From positions 1 through 28,775 of IMG/VR virus record IMGVR_UViG_3300012201_000008: a DNA stretch of 28,775 nucleotides, one strand, 5' to 3'. The notes under the pieces are model-generated. The model did not search any database and had not been told where the DNA came from. It saw only the letters and a program-made list of their open reading frames with translations. Of this stretch, positions 20,301 to 26,398 are shown in pieces (position 1 is the first letter of the stretch; the number at the start of each line of letters is the position of its first letter). The translations under genes were made by a program, and so were the position numbers. The stretch is from a virus.

Positions 20301-21594
20301 AGCTAATCACAGATGGTATGGACAAAATAGGAGATCAATAAATGGTAAAAGATTCTGGAAGAATGAATTCTTCACAACAGATAGCATTAAACATGATACA
20401 CGAATAATGCTTGGTGCAGAATTTGACTCTGACACAAAACTTAACATAACGGATCAGGAAGCAGCAATACTTGGATGGGCTTATAGCGACGGTTCTGTGA
20501 AAATGTCCGAGTTGTCTGGTATCACTGGGCAAGGAAGAGATGGTCGAAGAAGACAAACAATTGTAAATATTTGTCAAGATAAAAAGAGTCCATTTGTGAA
20601 AGACATAGATAGGCTTCTTGTTGGTTATAAACACTTTAGATATGAATATGAAAATAACAATCAGGTGTGGTGGAAATTACCATCTGCTGTTGGTCGGGAC
20701 CTTTTAACTAGGGCAAACCTCATTGACACAAATAAACCAATAACATTTGCTTTAACAATGTCAAACTCACAGCGCAAATCATTCTTTGATAGTGTCATAA
20801 AGGCAGAAGGGAATAAGTACGAAGCAAGAAAAATAGCTCAAAGTGAAGGATGGCTTAATGAAGTCATAAAGATTATAGGATATTTAAATGGTTTTCTTGT
20901 TAAAACGTACAAAGATGACAGTTCTTTAACTCAGATCAAAGATCATTACAAATATTGGCTAGCAAGACCAATTCTCACAGGTCAAGAAATTCGAAAAACT
21001 TCTGGAGGAAAGAAGGACGTCTGGTGTGTGAAAACAGAACTCGGAACGTGGACAATGCATCAAAATGGATTAACAGTTCTAACAGGCAACAGCGCCTACG
21101 GCCGAGGAGCTTTGAGCATTACCAAAGAACTCAATCTGCAAGGCTTAACCATAACAGAGCACGAAACTCGGACATTGATGAGCGAATTCAATTCGCTGAT
21201 ACCAAACGTGAAAACTTGGCAAAAAGAGATAAGACGGAGAGTTCTTAACGGTGAAGACCTCATTACTCCGTATGGTAGAAGAAGAAGCTTCTGGCTTATC
21301 ACTGACAGAAATCGAGAGGATGTCATCAATGAAGCTTTGTCCTTCTTGCCGCAGAGCATTGCTTCAGACATTACCCTTACCGCACTTATCAATGTGTACC
21401 CAAAAATGTCTGGATTTGCTACTATGCGATTGTCTATTCATGATGCACTTGTCTTCGAATGTGCAAAAGATAGAGTTCAAGAGGCTTCCAATATGGTTAA
21501 AAACGAAATGATTAAGGCAGCAGAAGAGTTTACTTCATATGTTCAATTTGCTGTAGACGTTACTACAGGTTATCGTTGGGGAGAATTAGGTTAA
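17371..21594 (+). CDS. Uracil-DNA-glycosylase/family A DNA polymerase fusion with two inteins, 1407 aa
   Basis: Residues 1-185: Fe-S UDG-like domain (family 4 type) with CEKC near residue 10, GEAPGAYEA, NVCLCRP, ACSGRL and ATWHPAYCLR; all four cluster cysteines are kept, the last Asp of motif 1 is Ala. Residues 210-370: 3'-5' exonuclease with FVLDIEC, AHNGKFDL and YNAYDV. Then the polymerase: GRLSSRDPNLQNI, motif A LVQLDFKQAEGRV, O-helix motif B RVAMKSIFYG|SAYG and motif C SIHDALVFE. Inteins occupy residues 525-831 and 912-1240. Mature length is 771 aa. A UDG-like domain on a family A polymerase is known from SPO1-type phages. ATG 17371 follows GGAG at 17361. This is the replicative polymerase. 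Confidence 0.93.
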   Translation: MERKHPLAECEKCPFGQLGGFVPTLNPHPSGKIAVIGEAPGAYEAAYKIPFTGPSGDLLNQVLHHHDINREDIMISNVCLCRPKENEDPPKSAIAACSGRLHRELAESGVDTIIAVGKAAAHELLDDKTTMRKMRIGPKKPYKFDHNIGVVATWHPAYCLRTPDAFPDLVSDIGKVKKDVLNDWIEPQYRVYDDPANAERVIRELGSRFERFVLDIECGAEKDSSFIHPSDWPLLCLGIAFSSKQAVVLGENAINHPRVGAVLREILPRVKLVAHNGKFDLAGLRNVAGPQKLWFDTMLASYSLNERPGHHGLKPLSIEKLGAPDYEQAIRKYIPRSGNYADIPRAVLYKYNAYDVVCTWDLMEQFEQEMLPIDRRKHNFLVDAANVLIDLDTAGLTFDVEYNKELHVRFEEELHDIELKMKEIIGRDINPRSVPQVQAYYKDQNLILPTTNADFLKELSEVIDGEPLAFTEQLLLHRRRAKLFGTYVKGLAKRVYKDKVYTTYLLHGTTSGRLSSRDPNLQNICFSDDTEILTDNGWKLFSKLNKTELVAQWSGDGTIKFVQPEEYIEKEYEGTMIHATAQGMNLLMTPEHRALSLQRNGKLVIEQAKTWLKYGNYDKLVYRKLVRGGIKIGGHKLTEQEKISLEKAIAFQADGTWKIDWKNKCSIRVTSIRKRQQLAKLFENEVRHYKNCDTIVLEHSDFDLNLWLNLPEKTFKPSKIIDLDFESLEFFLKCIMRWDGDFTREMTYLQHEDRKLSVDVVQIAALLTNKSTLWYQKSQEYHTVNIHRLPARWFSYTNIKEVSYIGKVYCVNVPSGFIVVRRNGMALVSGNCREKYIRNQFTAENSDNVLVQLDFKQAEGRVIATLAQEEYLRNIFADPDRDLFNEMCDDIFGKQKWNKENRVAMKSIFYGCVPLNVKILTRRGWLKHDQVIAGEDETIGYDQILGKSRWTKITDVVRYDNVETTKFYSSNIAFETTANHRWYGQNRRSINGKRFWKNEFFTTDSIKHDTRIMLGAEFDSDTKLNITDQEAAILGWAYSDGSVKMSELSGITGQGRDGRRRQTIVNICQDKKSPFVKDIDRLLVGYKHFRYEYENNNQVWWKLPSAVGRDLLTRANLIDTNKPITFALTMSNSQRKSFFDSVIKAEGNKYEARKIAQSEGWLNEVIKIIGYLNGFLVKTYKDDSSLTQIKDHYKYWLARPILTGQEIRKTSGGKKDVWCVKTELGTWTMHQNGLTVLTGNSAYGRGALSITKELNLQGLTITEHETRTLMSEFNSLIPNVKTWQKEIRRRVLNGEDLITPYGRRRSFWLITDRNREDVINEALSFLPQSIASDITLTALINVYPKMSGFATMRLSIHDALVFECAKDRVQEASNMVKNEMIKAAEEFTSYVQFAVDVTTGYRWGELG
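18943..19863 (+). mobile_element. Polymerase intein 1 (NLQNI motif), LAGLIDADG type
   Basis: 307-residue class 1 intein: Cys1 (CFSDDTEILTDNGW), block B LLMTPEHRAL, block F KVYCVNV with Cys at position 4, and end LVSGN followed by Cys+1. The penultimate residue is Gly, not the usual His. Two LAGLIDADG-like motifs (AIAFQADGTW; KCIMRWDGDF) remain. Local base composition is much more AT-rich than the surrounding extein: by hand 17 of 60 G+C at 18961-19020 against 33 of 60 at 18061-18120, a mark of recent or independent origin. Confidence 0.9.
20104..21090 (+). mobile_element. Polymerase intein 2 (O-helix, motif B), LAGLIDADG type
   Basis: 329-residue intein starting Cys1 (CVPLNVKILTRRGW), with block B TTANHRWYG, block F VWCVKT and end LTVLTGN before Ser+1. 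Trp71, Cys308 and Thr327 occupy the positions of the class 3 Trp-Cys-Thr triplet although Cys1 is kept; the penultimate residue is Gly. LAGLIDADG-like motifs are ILGWAYSDGS and SVIKAEGNK, the second with Glu for Asp. The insertion splits the O helix that binds the incoming nucleotide. Confidence 0.9.
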
Positions 21595-21595
21595 A

Positions 21596-21943
21596 ATGGT
21601 ACATATTGGCAAGACACTCAATGAAATGACCATCGAGGTTCGCACGGTGAACACCGAAAAGGGTTGGCGTACTGGCGAAAATACGTTTGGCGACTATATC
21701 TCACTAATACATAGTGAGTTGTCTGAAGCGCTAGAAGCATATCGCGACCGTCGGCTAGAGTGTTACACCACAGAGTCTGGTAAGCCAGATGACGTTGGTA
21801 GCGAGTTTGCCGACGTACTCATCCGACTACTCGATGTTTGCGACATATACGGCATTGACCTGGACACTGAGTTTGAGCGTAAGATAGCCTACAACCGCAC
21901 CCGACCATACCAACATGGTGGAAGAACTCTCTCCAAATGGTAG
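21596..21943 (+). CDS. MazG-type nucleotide pyrophosphohydrolase, 115 aa
   Basis: All-alpha NTP pyrophosphatase: IHSELSEALEAYRD (metal-binding ExxE helix, about residues 37-50), then VGSEFADVLIRLLDVC (second acidic E..D helix), and the usual ending FERKIAYNRTRPYQHGG. It hydrolyses (d)NTPs to monophosphates and in phages may clean damaged nucleotides or lower ppGpp. ATG 1 base after the polymerase stop, so co-translated with it. Confidence 0.88.
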   Translation: MVHIGKTLNEMTIEVRTVNTEKGWRTGENTFGDYISLIHSELSEALEAYRDRRLECYTTESGKPDDVGSEFADVLIRLLDVCDIYGIDLDTEFERKIAYNRTRPYQHGGRTLSKW

Positions 21944-21979
21944 ATATTTTCTAGTAGATTTCGATTAGGAGAGCTATAA

Positions 21980-22198
21980 ATGACAATTGTTGATGGTATA
22001 TGTGATGTTATTAGAGCAAAATGGATAATGGACGGAGCAGAAACACTTAGCGAGGCAGCAGATAAGTTAAGATCTTTTGCTGATTATCTAGAAGAGTTGG
22101 AAAAAGTAGGAATACAACTAATTGAAAAAGTAGAAGCCGATTACGGGTTTATCGATGGACCAGGCGTAGGACACTTAGATGAGGATGAAGAATTGTGA
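21980..22198 (+). CDS. Hypothetical acidic protein, 72 aa
   Basis: Unrecognised. Two helices (GAETLSEAADKLRSFADYL) and a very acidic tail ending GHLDEDEEL. ATG follows TAGGAGAG at about 9 bases. Its TGA overlaps the GTG of the antirepressor gene, so the two are coupled. Confidence 0.6.
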   Translation: MTIVDGICDVIRAKWIMDGAETLSEAADKLRSFADYLEELEKVGIQLIEKVEADYGFIDGPGVGHLDEDEEL

Positions 22199-23025
22199 CT
22201 GACATTGCATTGGTCGATTTGAATGAATCTCCATTTAACAAGATTCGTCACGATGATGAGAATGGAGAATTTTGGCTCGCTAGAGAACTGGCACCACTTT
22301 TAGGATATAGCACATCAGATTCATGGAAAAATTTTGTTGGTGTTATTGAACGTGCTCGGGCTGACATGATCAACATTGGTCAAGATCCAGACGCCAATGC
22401 CAGCAAGATCAAGTCCGATATGTCCGATTCGATCTCTCTGACACCAAGATCAATCGATGACTACCGTCTGTCACGATACGGTTGCTTCATGACAGCAATG
22501 AATGGCGATTATAGAAAACCAGAAATATCCGCTGCTAGATTCTATTTTGCTGATCGCACACGGCGGTACGAAATCTATCAAGAAATGACTGATCGTGAAA
22601 AAGCCGTTATGCTAGCTCGTCAAGTCGTTGAGTTAGACGAACAGCTTAACGAGGCTATGCAAGAGCTAGCAATAGCAATGCCAAAAGTTGAAGAATGGGA
22701 AGAAATAATAAATAGCAATGAACTATATGATTGGTACGAAGTTGCAGGGCTATTATATAACGACCAGACTGAGCGCGGTCGTGGCAGGCTATTAAAAGTT
22801 TTGCGAGAACTAGGAGTAATATTTCCTGTTGGTATTGCACAGCGCGCACAACCAAAGGCCAAATATCTTAAAAAGAACAATGGTCTAGGTTGGTTTGAAA
22901 TGATTACTCCTCGCCACCTTGGTGGAAAATCACAAACTTGCACTACACGACTTGGTGTTAGTGAGCTTTTTAAATTTCTCAAAGATCACGGAGAGGATGT
23001 TATTAACCCAAATGAAAATTTCTGA
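22195..23025 (+). CDS. Phage antirepressor, DinD/BRO-like N-domain and ANT-type C-domain, 276 aa
   Basis: N-terminal domain FNKIRHDDENGEFWLAREL with LLGYSTSDSWKNF and DYRLSRYGCFMTAMNGD matches the DinD/BRO-N-like part of phage antirepressors. A linker helix (LARQVVELDEQLNEAMQELA) leads to a C-terminal DNA-binding region (LYDWYEVAGLLYNDQTERGR; LLKVLRELGVIF). Such proteins bind DNA or repressors and change lysogeny control. GTG 22195 overlaps the preceding stop. A temperate past or present is suggested, although no integrase or clear prophage repressor is visible here. Confidence 0.8.
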   Translation: MTDIALVDLNESPFNKIRHDDENGEFWLARELAPLLGYSTSDSWKNFVGVIERARADMINIGQDPDANASKIKSDMSDSISLTPRSIDDYRLSRYGCFMTAMNGDYRKPEISAARFYFADRTRRYEIYQEMTDREKAVMLARQVVELDEQLNEAMQELAIAMPKVEEWEEIINSNELYDWYEVAGLLYNDQTERGRGRLLKVLRELGVIFPVGIAQRAQPKAKYLKKNNGLGWFEMITPRHLGGKSQTCTTRLGVSELFKFLKDHGEDVINPNENF

Positions 23026-23164
23026 CATGAAAACATCAGCCCAAGTAGTCGAAGAAGATCGACAAAATGATCCAGAGTTTCGTAAGTTGTGGGATGAGGG
23101 AGAAGAGGAAATTATTGACTTGGTTTTAGACACTAAACATCAAGAAGGAGTAATACATGAATGA
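23012..23164 (+). CDS. Hypothetical acidic peptide, 50 aa
   Basis: Acidic helical peptide (KTSAQVVEEDRQNDPEFRKL; WDEGEEEIIDLVLD). The DPEFR...W pattern resembles the N-terminal part of small antitoxin-like HTH proteins, but there is no HTH here and no toxin neighbour, so no function is claimed. ATG 23012 overlaps the antirepressor end; ATG 23027 is an alternative. The AAGGAG in its last codons serves the next gene. Confidence 0.5.
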   Translation: MKISDMKTSAQVVEEDRQNDPEFRKLWDEGEEEIIDLVLDTKHQEGVIHE

Positions 23165-23363
23165 AGAAGTTAAGTGGTATCTCATCGGAGAACCATGTCC
23201 GAAATGTTCACGGTTAGGATGGTATCGTCGTGAACATAAGAAGGATTTCGTTTTCAAGAAGGTAAGGTGGGTTCCAACCAAACACTATAAGTGTTCGAAG
23301 TGTGGGTGGGATAATGAAACGGAAGTTCGCTCTACATCCGGGGTACATAACAAGCAAGAATGA
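23157..23363 (+). CDS. Zinc-ribbon protein, 68 aa
   Basis: EPCPKCSRLGWYRR and YKCSKCGWDNE are two CxxC knuckles about 32 residues apart, a standard zinc ribbon. Likely nucleic-acid or protein binding. ATG 23157 follows AAGGAG with good spacing and overlaps the preceding stop. Confidence 0.7.
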   Translation: MNEEVKWYLIGEPCPKCSRLGWYRREHKKDFVFKKVRWVPTKHYKCSKCGWDNETEVRSTSGVHNKQE

Positions 23364-23520
23364 TGGAGATGAACACTACATCTCAGTCGGTCAGTTGGCT
23401 CAACTATATGAGCTAAAGCCAACTGAGTATATTATCTGGCGTGAGTTTCATGGCAGTTATTGGAATGATTACGTCCATCTTTATCCTTCTTACGAAGGAA
23501 ACTACGGAAGACCAAAATGA
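23314..23520 (+). CDS. Conserved actinophage-type hypothetical protein, 68 aa
   Basis: The stretch LHPGYITSKNDGDEHYISV followed by QLAQLYELK is, from memory, a recurring pattern among small actinophage proteins of unknown role. The domain is alpha/beta and ends with aromatic residues. ATG 23314 is chosen over GTG 23302 by spacing to GGGTGGG. It overlaps neighbours at both ends. Confidence 0.6.
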   Translation: MKRKFALHPGYITSKNDGDEHYISVGQLAQLYELKPTEYIIWREFHGSYWNDYVHLYPSYEGNYGRPK

Positions 23521-23840
23521 TATTGGCAACGCCTGAGCAATATCACAACAAAAACCACTCTGACGGTAGGTACAAGTTTGAATCATGCTGGCGTTGCGCA
23601 AGAGCTAGATTTCATTGCTTGTCAAAGATCAAATTCAGTTCATGGCTTGAAGCTGAAGAATGGGTTCAAGAATTTAATGAGTCTCGTAGCTACAAAGACT
23701 GCGTCACACGTTACAGATGTCGTTGGTGTATGCACTGGCATATGGCCAAAGCAGATGATAAAAGAAGTATGAAGCGTACAGAGAAGAAAAGACGTAAATG
23801 GCTTATTCAGAACAGGATAGAGGTGAACAGTGCGACATAA
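23517..23840 (+). CDS. Cys/His-rich basic protein, 107 aa
   Basis: CWRCARARFHC (about residues 24-34) and YRCRWCMHWHM (about residues 66-76) form a likely zinc site, followed by a strongly basic C-terminus (KRSMKRTEKKRRKW). It could bind nucleic acid. No family named. ATGA overlap at the start. Confidence 0.6.
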   Translation: MILATPEQYHNKNHSDGRYKFESCWRCARARFHCLSKIKFSSWLEAEEWVQEFNESRSYKDCVTRYRCRWCMHWHMAKADDKRSMKRTEKKRRKWLIQNRIEVNSAT

Positions 23841-24270
23841 ATTGAAAGTAGCAATACCAATTGCATTATCAGTAATATTTATAGGAATTGGAAGTTCGTT
23901 AATTCCAACAACCAAGATTCCTATCAACATGCTTAACTCTCAAGTCACTCAAGCAAATATCAAAGATACCATCTGTAAGTCAGGATGGACTGCAACTATT
24001 AGACCACCATCCTCATACACTACAAATCTTAAGAAGCAACAACTTGCGAATAAATCCGACAAGGACCCAACACACTATGAAGAAGACCATTGGATTCCAT
24101 TAGAACTTGGAGGAAATCCTACTGATCAACACAACTTGTGGCCAGAGCTATGGCCAGATGCACACAAGAAAGATGTAAAAGAAAATGCAAACCACAAAGC
24201 TGTATGCGATGGTACCATAACATTAGAGAAAGCACAACTAGACATGTATACAAATTGGGGACCAAGATGA
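23830..24270 (+). CDS. Exported HNH-like protein, 146 aa
   Basis: An N-terminal basic segment and hydrophobic helix (VAIPIALSVIFIGIGSSLI) suggest a signal peptide or membrane anchor. The exported part has VTQANIKDTICKSGWTATIR, then EDHWIPLELGGNPTDQHNLW with the H...N spacing of an HNH fold and ENANHKAVCDG with a further His. This domain occurs in bacterial exported proteins annotated as HNH-like; nuclease activity is plausible, not shown. GTG 23830 follows GAGG and overlaps the preceding gene. Confidence 0.7.
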   Translation: MRHKLKVAIPIALSVIFIGIGSSLIPTTKIPINMLNSQVTQANIKDTICKSGWTATIRPPSSYTTNLKKQQLANKSDKDPTHYEEDHWIPLELGGNPTDQHNLWPELWPDAHKKDVKENANHKAVCDGTITLEKAQLDMYTNWGPR

Positions 24271-24440
24271 ATATTCCCTTTGCGGCATTTATGGTAAACC
24301 ATCCAGATCACGACCATTATCATGAACTAACTGGCAAATGCTTGGCTCCGAAATGCCAAAAACACAACCCGAAGGATGAAAATGAACAAGTGGAAAATCC
24401 TCCTGATGGTGAGCACGATACTATGGACAGTAGGACTTGA
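24267..24440 (+). CDS. Hypothetical His/Cys-rich protein, 57 aa
   Basis: HPDHDHYHELTGKCLAPKCQKH is a dense His/Cys stretch likely to bind a metal; the rest is acidic. No family recognised. ATG overlaps the preceding TGA, and the gene overlaps the next by about 60 bases. Confidence 0.5.
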   Translation: MNIPFAAFMVNHPDHDHYHELTGKCLAPKCQKHNPKDENEQVENPPDGEHDTMDSRT

Positions 24441-24597
24441 ATTATATTTTGCAAAAAATAATGGTCCAACCATCACGTGGGTGTTTGTGCACTATATCCC
24501 ACAGGAGGCGACAATGATGCTCGTGAGCGCCTTGGGTGGTTGGTTGGGGAAACATTTAATCGATAACTACAGAAAGAACAAAGATGAATCCAAGTAA
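24382..24597 (+). CDS. Small two-helix membrane protein, 71 aa
   Basis: Two hydrophobic segments (ILLMVSTILWTVGLELYFA and ATMMLVSALGGWLGKHLI) with a basic C-terminus (DNYRKNKDESK), as in small phage holins. There is no endolysin next to it, so holin is only a possibility. ATG 24382 or 24376 after AAGGA. Confidence 0.6.
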   Translation: MNKWKILLMVSTILWTVGLELYFAKNNGPTITWVFVHYIPQEATMMLVSALGGWLGKHLIDNYRKNKDESK

Positions 24598-25024
24598 CTT
24601 CAAGGATTATAACGAATGGATTCTTACTACAACTCCAATAACGATAAGGAAGTCTATTTCTGAAGTAGAGTTAGAATGCATGAGAGATACGGAGATTATC
24701 TTCAAAGATATGTTGAACAACCTCATTGTGGAAATGAAGTCATATGTAACCACAGAAAAATTAGAACCAAAGGTATTCGAAGATAAATGCAAACACGCAC
24801 TAGATATACCTAACACCTGGTGGGATGCTTTCAAGGATCAATACCATGATACATGGTGGTTTTGTTGGTATTGTAAATTGAGGCCAGCTAAGTACTACAC
24901 TTTAAGATTTGATCACCTTCTTAAGGTAAGAGTAGATCCTATGATTTTATTTCCTGATGATAAACATGCACGGCAATTAGGGAGACATTTCCGACATGTC
25001 GAATATGAGAAGGTTGTGTGGTAA
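24584..25024 (+). CDS. Hypothetical protein, 146 aa
   Basis: Unrecognised. Helical N-terminal two thirds with many Glu/Lys residues, then an aromatic segment with a CxxxxC-like pair (WWFCWYCKLRPAKYY) and a basic C-terminus rich in His (HARQLGRHFRHVEYE). Metal binding is possible. ATG overlaps the previous gene end. Confidence 0.6.
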   Translation: MNPSNFKDYNEWILTTTPITIRKSISEVELECMRDTEIIFKDMLNNLIVEMKSYVTTEKLEPKVFEDKCKHALDIPNTWWDAFKDQYHDTWWFCWYCKLRPAKYYTLRFDHLLKVRVDPMILFPDDKHARQLGRHFRHVEYEKVVW

Positions 25025-25188
25025 TGATAACTAACCGATCAGCCAGCATTATGCAGCGCATTGTGGACCGCCTAGATCATCGGATTAAAGCGCTGACGGT
25101 GGCGCGTAACCTCATAGCGTCCAGGCTAGAAGAATCCGTAGCGGCCAAAGCTGAATCGGAAAATTCGGACACTGTGGAGGAAAAATGA
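25024..25188 (+). CDS. Hypothetical helical protein, 54 aa
   Basis: Single long amphipathic helix (MQRIVDRLDHRIKALTVARN; LIASRLEESVAAKAE) then a polar acidic end. Probably a coiled-coil peptide of unknown role. TAATG overlap with the preceding stop; its end holds the GGAGG ribosome site of the next gene. Confidence 0.55.
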   Translation: MITNRSASIMQRIVDRLDHRIKALTVARNLIASRLEESVAAKAESENSDTVEEK

Positions 25189-25283
25189 GTTTTATCTGTA
25201 GCGATTGTCAAGAAAAAGATCACGAAAAGTGTCCTCAAGGAACATGGTGCGACTGTGCTCATAGAACAAAGGACAAAAAATGA
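25185..25283 (+). CDS. Short Cys-rich actinophage-type protein, 32 aa
   Basis: CSDCQEKDHEKCPQGTWCDC followed by AHR: a C-x2-C, H-x3-C, C-x-C-x-H set seen (from memory) in many actinophage micro-proteins. It should bind one zinc ion. ATG follows GGAGGAAAA and the stop makes an ATGA overlap with the next gene. Confidence 0.65.
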   Translation: MSFICSDCQEKDHEKCPQGTWCDCAHRTKDKK

Positions 25284-25558
25284 AGTCTTGGCCAATCATT
25301 ACCATAGATCAGAACAACCCAAAGATCTATGACTTTGTCACAAAACAACATGCAGAAGATCTGAAAGCCGGACAAGAAATAATCGCGGTATGTATAGAAG
25401 AAACCACCAGATGGACAGATTCTGGTCCTATACCAATGCTTGATTTTGGATACGCCTTCTTCGTGAAGATCACAGAAATAAAACCTGTTATCAAGAATGG
25501 CGAAGAATATGTTCTTGTCCGAGCGGAGCGTATCGAAGATGATCTTAAAGTGCTATGA
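25280..25558 (+). CDS. Hypothetical protein, 92 aa
   Basis: Unrecognised. Beta-rich with long strands (EIIAVCIEETTRW; FGYAFFVKITEIKPVI), possibly a small barrel. ATGA overlap upstream; its last 20 bases overlap the RuvC-like gene. Confidence 0.6.
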   Translation: MKSWPIITIDQNNPKIYDFVTKQHAEDLKAGQEIIAVCIEETTRWTDSGPIPMLDFGYAFFVKITEIKPVIKNGEEYVLVRAERIEDDLKVL

Positions 25559-25988
25559 TCCTGGCATTACTACCGGTTGTGCAATGGTAGAGAACGAAAA
25601 GTACTACTTCGGACAAATAGATAGTAAAGACTTGTTACTTATCTACGATGATATTAGTAATTCTTTTTCACTAACAAATCCTCTTGTACTCGGATATGAA
25701 GATTTTAAACACAGACCACAGATTATTAACACTGAGCTCTATAGCCTACAGGTCATAGGTGCCATCCGCCTGTGGGCGACACTCCACGGCCAACCAGAAC
25801 CTTTTTGTTATCTACCAGCGAAGGCTAAAGCCTTCTGGTCAGATGATAAGATCAAGGCCATCCGTCTGTGGCAGCCAGGCAAAAAACACGCAATGGATGC
25901 ATTGCGTGTTCTTCTAACATATAGAATGGAAAATGACAAGGAATGGTTCAAAAGTATTATGGGAGAATTGCGTGACAATATCAGATGA
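25539..25988 (+). CDS. RuvC-like Holliday-junction resolvase, 149 aa
   Basis: RNase H-fold nuclease. Strand 1 CYDPGITTGCAMV gives the first catalytic Asp in the DPGxTTG pattern; VLGYEDFKHRP supplies the acidic residue of the middle strand; KKHAMDALRVLLTY gives the His and Asp of the last motif. The length fits small phage resolvases. It would resolve recombination or replication intermediates before packaging. ATG 25539 is taken over an upstream in-frame start because GGAG lies at 25524-25527. Confidence 0.85.
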   Translation: MILKCYDPGITTGCAMVENEKYYFGQIDSKDLLLIYDDISNSFSLTNPLVLGYEDFKHRPQIINTELYSLQVIGAIRLWATLHGQPEPFCYLPAKAKAFWSDDKIKAIRLWQPGKKHAMDALRVLLTYRMENDKEWFKSIMGELRDNIR

Positions 25989-26205
25989 TAACCTCCGAAA
26001 AGAAATTGATGAGTTAGTTACTAAGCTCGCTAACATCAGAAGGGAAAAGGGACTTAGTCAACTTCAACTTTCCGAAATAATGGGAACAACTCAAGGGGTA
26101 GTCTCTTATACCGAAAGTCTGAAACGTAATGTCAGACTAATCACAGTCATGTCATATGCAAAATCTTTAGGTAAGAAAATAAGATTGGTGATTGAGGATG
26201 AATAA
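25972..26205 (+). CDS. XRE-family helix-turn-helix regulator, 77 aa
   Basis: Standard lambda-repressor-like domain: LANIRREKGLSQLQLSEIMG then TTQGVVSYTESLKRNV and MSYAKSLGKKIRLVIED, the ending seen in HipB/HigA-like regulators. It is a likely DNA-binding regulator. GTG 25972 follows GGGAG and lies within the resolvase 3' end. No partner toxin is visible beside it. Confidence 0.8.
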   Translation: MTISDDNLRKEIDELVTKLANIRREKGLSQLQLSEIMGTTQGVVSYTESLKRNVRLITVMSYAKSLGKKIRLVIEDE

Positions 26206-26398
26206 TGCCGAAAAGATAGCAAAGGCTATCTATGACTCTCAACAAGCATTGGTAGCAATTTACTCTCAATTGGAGCATAACTCACGACCTTGGGAAAAAT
26301 TAATGAACTTTGAAAAAGATATAATGATAGCAGCTATAACAGGTCTCATCAATGCCGATATAATTCAAGAAGGTTCTAACCTTAAACACATTACTTAA
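26198..26398 (+). CDS. Hypothetical helical protein, 66 aa
   Basis: Unrecognised; helical throughout (AEKIAKAIYDSQQALVAIY; DIMIAAITGLINADI). Last gene of the rightward arm. Its stop overlaps the end of the leftward structural gene by 8 bases, and no bidirectional terminator hairpin is evident at the junction. Confidence 0.6.
   Translation: MNNAEKIAKAIYDSQQALVAIYSQLEHNSRPWEKLMNFEKDIMIAAITGLINADIIQEGSNLKHIT

Noticed and set aside
24382-24597. Firm call of holin
   Set aside because: Two hydrophobic helices and a basic tail fit, but no endolysin or other lysis gene is adjacent.
25972-26205. Toxin-antitoxin antitoxin call for the XRE protein
   Set aside because: The domain fits, but neither neighbour looks like a toxin.
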